Shown here piece after piece: positions 50,127 through 56,697 of a stretch of DNA of 56,697 nucleotides (position 1 is its first letter; every line of letters starts with the position of its first letter). Both the position numbers and the translations under genes were made by a program. Source of the DNA: Podaxis mareebaensis (Eukaryota; Basidiomycota; Agaricomycetes; Agaricales; Agaricaceae); contig JAEUWP010000032.1 in NCBI GenBank assembly GCA_018524725.1, positions 1 through 56,697 on the forward strand, read 5' to 3'. A model generated the notes under the pieces. The model was not told the origin of the DNA and ran no database searches. It was given only the letters and a program-made list of their open reading frames with translations.

Positions 50127-50770
50127 CTTGTCTCCAGGTCTATCACACTGATTGTAATGCTGTTGGAAGGAGGTTTGAAAGAGGCATAGTATCCACCCCA
50201 GAGTGGCATGACAAATGCCACATGATCATTTCATGCTTGAATACAAGCATCTGTAGATAGCATAAAGTAATTTCTGTTCCCTGAGATCTGAAGCTCTTGG
50301 CCAGTTTTGCCAAATTTCCAATAAAACTTAATGCACATGTTTATAACCCATGTCTTACTCCCTTCTGGAGCTCTTTCCAATGTCAGCTGATGAATTGGGG
50401 GTAGCATGATGACTTTTATCAGCTTGCTTGTTTTGTCACATCAAACCTACCCTATCCTTTAGTGAACAGGTGGAAGAAGTTGGGGCTATGGCATCTTGCC
50501 CTGGTGAAGCTCACTTGTGATTCATGATTGTATGTATTTCATCCTACATGATTGGTTCTCATAAACTGATTGCCCACATTAATAAGTCTATCACCCTGAT
50601 CATAACCATCTGGGCATGGTGGAAAATGGAGGGATTTGTTCAAAGCAATGGAGCACCATATGTTGTGTAATATGTAGACATATGATCAGGGCATCTTTGT
50701 AGCTGGATGAAATGTGGATAGAGGATCTCTGATCTATCTACTTTTGCTTTGCTCATTTGCCTTGGCAAGT
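50127..50770. other. Spacer inside the 16-kb element
   Basis: CpG-poor DNA between two plus-strand transposon genes, without a supported ORF. It may hold the promoter of the integrase gene. Confidence 0.4.
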
Positions 50771-52455
50771 ATGCCTGAGCCCCATGGATTTGGGATACTG
50801 GTCAGTGATGAATGCTGTATTGTGTTGAGAGCATCTCTGATCATTTCGTTCATGGCCAGCAACCTCCCCAATGACAATACCATTTACCTCTTCTTTTCTG
50901 AGGCCCATAATGTAGTCAAGGAAGCATGACTCTTGGTGGAATCCCTGCCAAATGCTGAGGTGTTTTCTGCTGAGCACATTTTGGGGCAGCTGTACATGGT
51001 ATGCTTGGTCCTCATTGCTTTCAAGGATTCACACTTGACTCCATCTGAGTTTACATCATTCATGGAAATTATCCATTCATTGGTGCAGTCCTTGGAGGAT
51101 TTTGTTCACCAAGCCTCAAATCCTAGTCACCTGAAGGCAGCAACTGAACCCCAACCTGGTCACACTGGTCATCCTTGTGCAGCTGTTGACATACAATGTG
51201 CAATCAAGCTTCATAACACTGGTGCTTCCTGGGAAGTAGTTGCAGAAGCCATGGGAGTCTGCCAGCAGACACTGTACAACAGACTTGCAACTGCAGGACT
51301 ACCTTCAACTCGCCCTGCATTCTCCAACATAAGTAATCAACATCTCAATGAAGTTATTGCCACCATCTCCCTCAAAAACCCATCCTCTGGCACGAGAATC
51401 ATTCATGGCCACTTGAAGTCTAGGGGCATTGTTTTGCCAATGGAATGAGTCAAGGAAAGCCTCAGATGTGTTGATCCTGTTGGTGTCCTCTTACAGTATG
51501 TATGATTGGCTTGTTTATTTACATCATAGAGCTGACCACAGTGACTCAGCTGGTGAGCAGCAATCAAGCATTGTGTGTACTGAGTTTGTGGAAGCAATGC
51601 ACTGTGGCACCATGATGGGAATGAGAAGCTGCATCCCTGGGGCTTCTACATTCATGGGTGTGTTGATGGACACTCATGACTTATCATCTACCTTGAGTGC
51701 AGGACAGACAAGCAGGCAGCCACTGTTGAAAGGATCTTCTTGGATGCAGTAGTGACATTTGGGTGGCCAAGTCAAGTCTGCAGGGATCATGGGACAGAGA
51801 ATAATGGGGTAGAAAGTCAAATGATTGCAAAATGGGGGGCTGAGCACAAGGCCTATCTATGTGGAAGGTATGACTATCCTTATGAAAATATAGCTGAAAC
51901 TAATTCACTTGTAGATCAGTCCACAATGTTTGCATTGAGTGACTCTGGCGTGATGTCCAACAAGGGTCCCTGGAATTTTGGAGGTGAATTTTCATGCACC
52001 TCGAAGAGATTGGCCTGCTGGACATGGATGTTCTTGTCCACTGGGTATGTGTTGTCATCGTTTTCCAGCCCCATATCCAAGCCAGCCTGAATGCCATGAA
52101 GGACTCCTGGAATAACCACAAGTTGAGCACTGAACACAACCTCACACCAACTGCACTGTATGAAATTAGTAAACAATGTGCAATTACTCAAGGGTATTGG
52201 CTCACAGATCCGGGAGACAACCCAGCTGACATTGATACTTATTATGGTTGTGAAGAGGAGGAGATGGATTCAGAGGGACTTGTTGAGGATCACTTGGGAC
52301 AGGGATTCAATTTCGAGGCCAGTGATCATGCTGGTATAGCTCAAGCCAGGCAGATCCTGAAGGACTTTGATGTCATGAAGGATGATGATAATAATGGCAT
52401 TGATGTCTATTGCCAGGCTGTACTTAAGGTACTTGTACATTGTTCAGTAGGATAG
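50771..52455 (+). pseudogene. Integrase-core (DDE) transposase-like gene, decayed
   Basis: In order, an N-terminal region begins MPEPHGFGIL. A helix-turn-helix-like segment with WEVVAEAMGVCQQTLYNRL follows (about 51230-51290), then HPNSG-like NPSSGTRIIHGHLKSRGI and SLRCVDPVGV. The integrase core has LWHHDGNEKL (first Asp at 51614-51616), CRDHGTEN (second Asp near 51788) and RSVHNVCIE (Glu near 51935). A typical GT-AG intron of about 45 bases (51869-51914) splits the arginine codon before SVHN and can still be seen. At least six in-frame TGA codons interrupt it, in places where related proteins have Arg (for example HS-stop-LIIYL and IE-stop-LW). The family is a known multi-copy integrase-core protein of Agaricomycetes. 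It is the best candidate for the mobilising enzyme of the surrounding element. Confidence 0.8.
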
Positions 52456-52559
52456 TAGATTACCCCGACTTCATAGCTATTATATAATAGGCATCGTCCC
52501 CTCCTATATCTCAGCACTGATGCATGCCTGTGCTTTGATAGCTGGCCTCTGCTCTAAGA

Positions 52560-52830
52560 AAGCTAGTTCATGTATTTGGAAAAGAATATCACAAAACCTC
52601 ATGTTTTCAGACAGCTCAAATGCCAGGTTTGTGTTTTCAGAGATTCTCCAAAATCAAGTTCATGTTTTTGGATGCCATCAAAATCAAGTTCATGTTTTTG
52701 GGTGCCATCAAAATCAAAGTTTGTGTTTTCGGAGGTCATCAAAAATTAAGTTCATGTTTTCGGATGCCATCAAAATCAAGTTCACATTCTCGGAAGTCAT
52801 CAAAAACTAAGTTTGTGCTTTTGGAGTTTC
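52560..52830 (+). repeat. Right subterminal repeat array
   Basis: Eight or nine degenerate direct repeats of about 30 bp, with the consensus close to aagttcatgttttcgg then atgccatcaaaatc. Units begin near 52566, 52599, 52626, 52660, 52688, 52718, 52747, 52779 and 52810. The array is in opposite orientation to the left array at 37420..37665. A few scattered aagt.tcatgttt cores continue to about 53030. Confidence 0.75.
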
Positions 52831-53159
52831 TAAATCAACTAATTGCTATTTCGTCTGACTTCAAATAACAAGTATATGTTTTTTCTAAGCTGAGATTAAC
52901 CAAATTCATTCTAGGCTGAGACACAATAACACACTTTCAGTTTCTCTGAGCCTGGGTACTACTAGATCACGAAACTAGAAGTGGCCAAATTCAAGTATTC
53001 ATGTTTTAGCAAGTGTAGAATCATGTTTTTAGAATCATTTTTCTTCGATTTGGCTCCAGGTTTTTTGACAAAATAGCCGCCATATCACTGCACGGTTCGC
53101 CATCATTTAGCTAGTGACCATTATCGAATAAGAAAGCAACATAATGCATATCGGCCTCA

Positions 53160-56065
53160 TCACTCCGCGTCCTCTCCCTCCAAGCTCTTCACATTCCTAT
53201 ACTCCACGGCCTGCACAGTATCCACAAACAAGACCAAAACCCTCATACCCTCTGCGACTGGAAACCCATGCGGTCTCGTATTTCTTCCCACAACGCTCGG
53301 CACCAGATCCAGTAGCGGCAGTAGTTCCGCAAACAGTAGTAACATCGCAGCGATCTTGTACTTCCCCGCATACGTCTTTGAATAGGCGTTCATGATGAAC
53401 TGCAGAATTGAACCAGTGAGGTACAGTGACGCATCCAAACTATGAATGTGTTCGAGGATGGCTAGAGAGCGTGGGGAAAGGGAGTGGAGTAGATGAGGCG
53501 GTTTCTCTGGTGGTGGGATGCGTGGTGTTAAGAGGTACATCGATGAGGGATTTAGGAAGTGTAATGCTGCGAAGATCGCCACGAGGAGCTGCGTATTGGT
53601 GCCTTCAGTGGATAGCTTAAAACAAAAAGGCCGCCGCAGAGATACGTACAGCGAGTTTGATCCTCCGAGTTAGCCTCCCCTCGACCCTCGTACTCATCCT
53701 CTCCAAATGTGTAGCTTTGGCAATATATATCCTCGGAATCCAACTCTCTTTACCGTGTTTTGTTGACCACCCAAACTCAAGCCTTGAAACGGCTTTGAGC
53801 ATAACAAATGGCGGAATCAGCCGGAAGACATATAGCACTGGAATCGGCGTAAACCAGCGTCCAGAGCCTTTGCTGTTGACTACAAAATAAAGCATCATTT
53901 CATTCGCAGTTATGAGGCTGCTGAATGCGAGGAATGCTGTCCCGAGGCGTGCGACGCCTACCGTACTGGTGCGGGTGTACCAATAATGAACCGTTAAAAA
54001 CCAGTATACGAGCTGGGCGATCGTGCTAAACGATTGTCAGTTTATAGTTTCGGTACAGTAAAGGGGACATACGACGTGATCAAGAGAAGGTGGGTACGGC
54101 GCGGGTGTATATCTTCATGGATCCTGTATCCAGCGAGTCCGACTACAGATAGGTTAACTGGTAAATACAACGGCAGAATACGGCAGGATTGGGAGGGAAG
54201 TGCACACCCGTCAAATCGTGACCATGTTGCAAGTATTCCAACTCATTATCCGGCCTCGTCATATTATAAACACCCAGCAGCGGACTAGTGACAGTATCCA
54301 TCATGGCCAGCTTCTCAGGTGTGCGCCCGGAGAAGGACAGCTTCCATATTACACTGATATATTCCTCGCCTGCAGGGATTTTCGAGCTCCATCTTAATTT
54401 GTGTTGTAGAGAACCGGCGTACCTGGTGTAAGCGCCCGAGTTTCCCCGCCATCAACCTCCTCTCTGTCGATAGGAACCGCAACGAGATCCTACAAAGCCA
54501 AAGCTCATATTAATATTCCAACGCATGGAAGCAGTCAAATTCCACAAGCATCACCTTGGGACCAGGCGCCCGAACCATCGCAGACAAAAACGGCGCATAT
54601 AACCATTCCATTCTCCCTTTTCTATCTCCCTTCTTATTTGGCTCCGATCCACTTGGTGGAACTCTTAAGTGCACCTTGGTCTCGAAGACACCATTCTTCT
54701 TGTACGATCGTGTGCACTGGTACCACTGCGGACGCTCAAGTAGCTTCTTAGATTTCGAGTCAACACACTGGAATGGGTTGGTGGTTTGGCAAATGAACAA
54801 CTTGAAAAGATGTCATCAAGACGACGGTGACTTACAATCTTATCCGTAAGTTCTTTCTGCGCCTTGTTATAAAGCTGTCGTTTGAATAGTTTCGTCTCAT
54901 CGACGATACAGAGGTGTGTTCTTTACATATAAGGGTCAGGGAAAGCCAGAAACGCTTCCAAGGAGGAGAGCCTACTTACCGAGTGACGATATATGGATGA
55001 TACTCAGTTATAGGCTTCTGATCGCCCGTAAATTCTAGATAGAACGTATTCCTTCTTCTCCCCTGAGGTGTGGCCGCCTCCATTGGCTCATCGTCCTCCC
55101 GCTCTAGCTCTTCTTCCTCATCCGATGCCATTGCCTCTTCTGCATCTCCACGGGTAATCTTTTGGGGTGTTTCCTTCACACTTGCTCGCGCCGACTTTCT
55201 ACTGGTGATGTTATGGAACTGGACGAGGGGTATCGTAATCCCAAAGCTGTCATATATCTCATCCTCGAGTGTTGGCTCTGATGACCTGGACAGCGACACA
55301 TGAATGAGAAGAGGGCAACGCCTGTCAAGGGTTCAGGGAGACGACTGACCATTTCCGGACACTTGGCGTTTTAAACCCTTGCGGCCTCCAAGTAGTATAA
55401 TTCTTCGCAAAATCCAACCACGAAGGTCTGTTTGGCTGAGTGAGAACAAACGAGGCACGAAGGTCATAGTTCGATAAGTTCGCCTCCTTGCTAATACACA
55501 CATCAGCCCAAAGAATAAGCCAATTACAAACCAGGAATGAGACTCACAAATGGCTTGTAGGGATGCGCAGGGGCACATTCGCAAGCGCGTTCTTACTCTT
55601 CAAGTTAACACCCTTGAACACCGTCCCACTATACACCAGCCTCTCCGAGTGCTCTTCTCCTTCAACAGGAATAACCCCGTCCTTCGCGAGTTCATCCCTC
55701 ACCCATACAGAAGCAACAACGTCAAACGCTGAGTCTTTTGTAATCATCGGTCGAACGACTTGTGTCCAGTCAGGTACCTCTCCCTCCGGCGCGACGTGGT
55801 ACATATCTTTGTGTGGATGCCTCACCCTATTCCAGAGGCTGCTAACAAATGTTTGCAAAGCCATGCCGCCGAAGACACATAAAACACCAAACAATATCCA
55901 TAGACAGAATTTCCCCATAGACCGTGGCTTGCGCTGTGGTTCGCCCGGATTCAGGTTCATGTGTAGCTGTGACTCGGAGTCATGCTCGTGCGTAGTCGTT
56001 GCCGAAACAGTATTTTGCGGGTTTTGTCCGCGGCGTTTTGTATCGGGTGGAGGGTCAACGATCAT
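53160..56065 (-). CDS. Multi-pass membrane protein of unrecognised family
   Basis: Ten predicted exons, in transcription order, are 56065..55548, 55490..55350, 55285..54980, 54920..54836, 54767..54555, 54489..54423, 54369..54208, 54157..54076, 54025..53650 and 53588..53160, giving 792 residues with all phases consistent. Residues ~50-70 form one hydrophobic segment (CLWILFGVLCVFGGMAL). A large soluble part of about 400 residues follows, with an acidic EEEELEREDDE stretch. The C-terminal third has several hydrophobic segments, including TIAQLVYWFLTVHYW, LLVAIFAALHF and AAMLLLFAELLPLL. The layout (one N-terminal helix, a large lumenal or extracellular domain, a C-terminal helix bundle) resembles CLPTM1-type or similar proteins, but I cannot match it by sequence. 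The gene ends 77 bases from the right end of the 16-kb element and has normal CpG, so it is an ordinary host gene. Confidence 0.75.
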
Positions 56066-56697
56066 GGTCGAAAGCTATGTGTGTCGCGCGCAGTAGTAAA
56101 CGAATGAAGACACAGCAGATGTCAATCACATTGCAGTGCCGACAATAAGCGCTGGAACAGCAGACAACCACGGTACGTGCAAAAATAGAATACATGATTG
56201 ACACGTGGGCGTTCTTATTGAATCAAGGGACGTTTCCTGGACCACCACTGCTGCGGTCTTCTTTATTCCACAGCCTGCATCATATCCTATCATATCCACA
56301 ACCAAAACTCCTTCACGCGAACAAGAGCCTGCAAGGGGGAGAGCCTATATGGGAAAGGCAGTACCAACATTATCAATGCTTGGGCGCCAGGCAACAACCT
56401 TGATATGTCTATCACTCATTCTTACTCACCCTTCCGTCCATCTCGGCTTCATTGAATTTCGCTTATGGGCCATACATAGCTGATGCTCATCTTGTCGAGA
56501 AACGTATTGAAATTATCCAAGATCCATTTCCGAACCATGCGCGGCTGCTTGAGACCTATATCCAAATTTAGGAGCAAATCTTCCAAACCGTTTAGCCATC
56601 TTTAGTTTCAACCTTTACATTACTAGGCTGTATTACCCGTGCCTTCGGCACTCTCTGACTTCTGTACTCAATCTAATTCAGAGTTCTGTACACAATC
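56066..56697. other. Region upstream of the membrane-protein gene, no gene recognised
   Basis: This should contain the promoter of the minus-strand membrane-protein gene. Small plus-strand ORFs at 56194..56483 have no support. The window ends here. Confidence 0.4.

Larger units (their letters stand above)
37069..53082. mobile_element. Candidate 16-kb DNA transposon with terminal inverted repeats (decayed, nested)
   Basis: The left end reads TGAGGGTTATTTTGT followed by an A-run (37069 onward). The reverse complement of the right end reads TGGCGGCTATTTTGTC followed by an A-run (53082 inward). Eighteen of the first 22 positions match. Each end is preceded on its outer side by TA (37067-37068 and 53083-53084), compatible with a TA target duplication. 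CpG is depleted across the whole interval and returns at both edges. Short repeats in opposite orientation lie near both ends. Contents are a decayed Agaricomycete-family gene (-), an unrecognised cysteine-rich gene (+) interrupted by a LINE, and a decayed DDE integrase-core gene (+), the likely transposase. The TIR contains a low-complexity run, so the exact ends need comparison with other copies. Confidence 0.6.

Noticed and set aside
54370..54422. A 30-base intron ending just after a taag in the membrane-protein gene
   Set aside because: It shifts the frame into a stop. The 53-base intron ending at ctgcag restores the frame.

Overview
The window looks like nuclear DNA of a mushroom-forming basidiomycete (Agaricomycetes). 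Genes are split by many introns of about 50-70 bases with GT-AG ends. Short-N-terminus NACHT proteins, a P450 with an extra-long intron-rich gene, chitin deacetylase and HGDL-type kinases all fit that group. The genus cannot be named from sequence alone. No rRNA, convincing tRNA or CRISPR array was seen.

Layout. 1-6.4 kb: the 3' end of an unrecognised gene (+), an intact NACHT NTPase gene (-), and a dead tandem paralogue (-). 6.4-8.0 kb: a CpG-poor, gene-free tract holding a 69-bp LINE scrap with a perfect 14-bp target duplication. 8.0-11.2 kb: nothing convincing. 11.2-17.8 kb: a compact housekeeping block with cytochrome P450 (+), a small cysteine-rich zinc-binding protein (-), and epsin (+), the last two divergent. 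17.8-21.4 kb: a ~230-bp tandem repeat leading into a second dead NACHT copy (+). 22.3-31.3 kb: chitin deacetylase (+), a protein kinase (+), mitochondrial elongation factor G (-), and a second kinase (+). 31.3-34.7 kb: no recognised gene. 34.7-36.9 kb: a second intact NACHT gene (+). 37.07-53.08 kb: a ~16-kb CpG-depleted island. 53.2-56.1 kb: an intact 10-exon multi-pass membrane protein gene (-) of unrecognised family.

The 16-kb island is the most interesting part. It begins and ends with an imperfect inverted repeat (18 of 22 positions match) next to a TA on each side. Just inside the ends lie arrays of short repeats in opposite orientation. It carries a decayed DDE integrase-core gene, a decayed gene of an expanded Agaricomycete family, and an unrecognised cysteine-rich gene. 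A 5.4-kb LINE retrotransposon, with a 15-bp target duplication and poly(A) tail, landed inside an exon of that last gene. Almost every nonsense codon in the island is TGA, often where an arginine is expected, which fits C-to-T decay of methylated CGA codons.

The NACHT set forms two paralogue pairs, each with one intact and one dead member, so the region reads as a birth-and-death cluster of NLR-type genes shaped by mobile elements. Exon structures below were joined by hand from reading-frame continuity and GT-AG sites. They are predictions, not transcript-supported.
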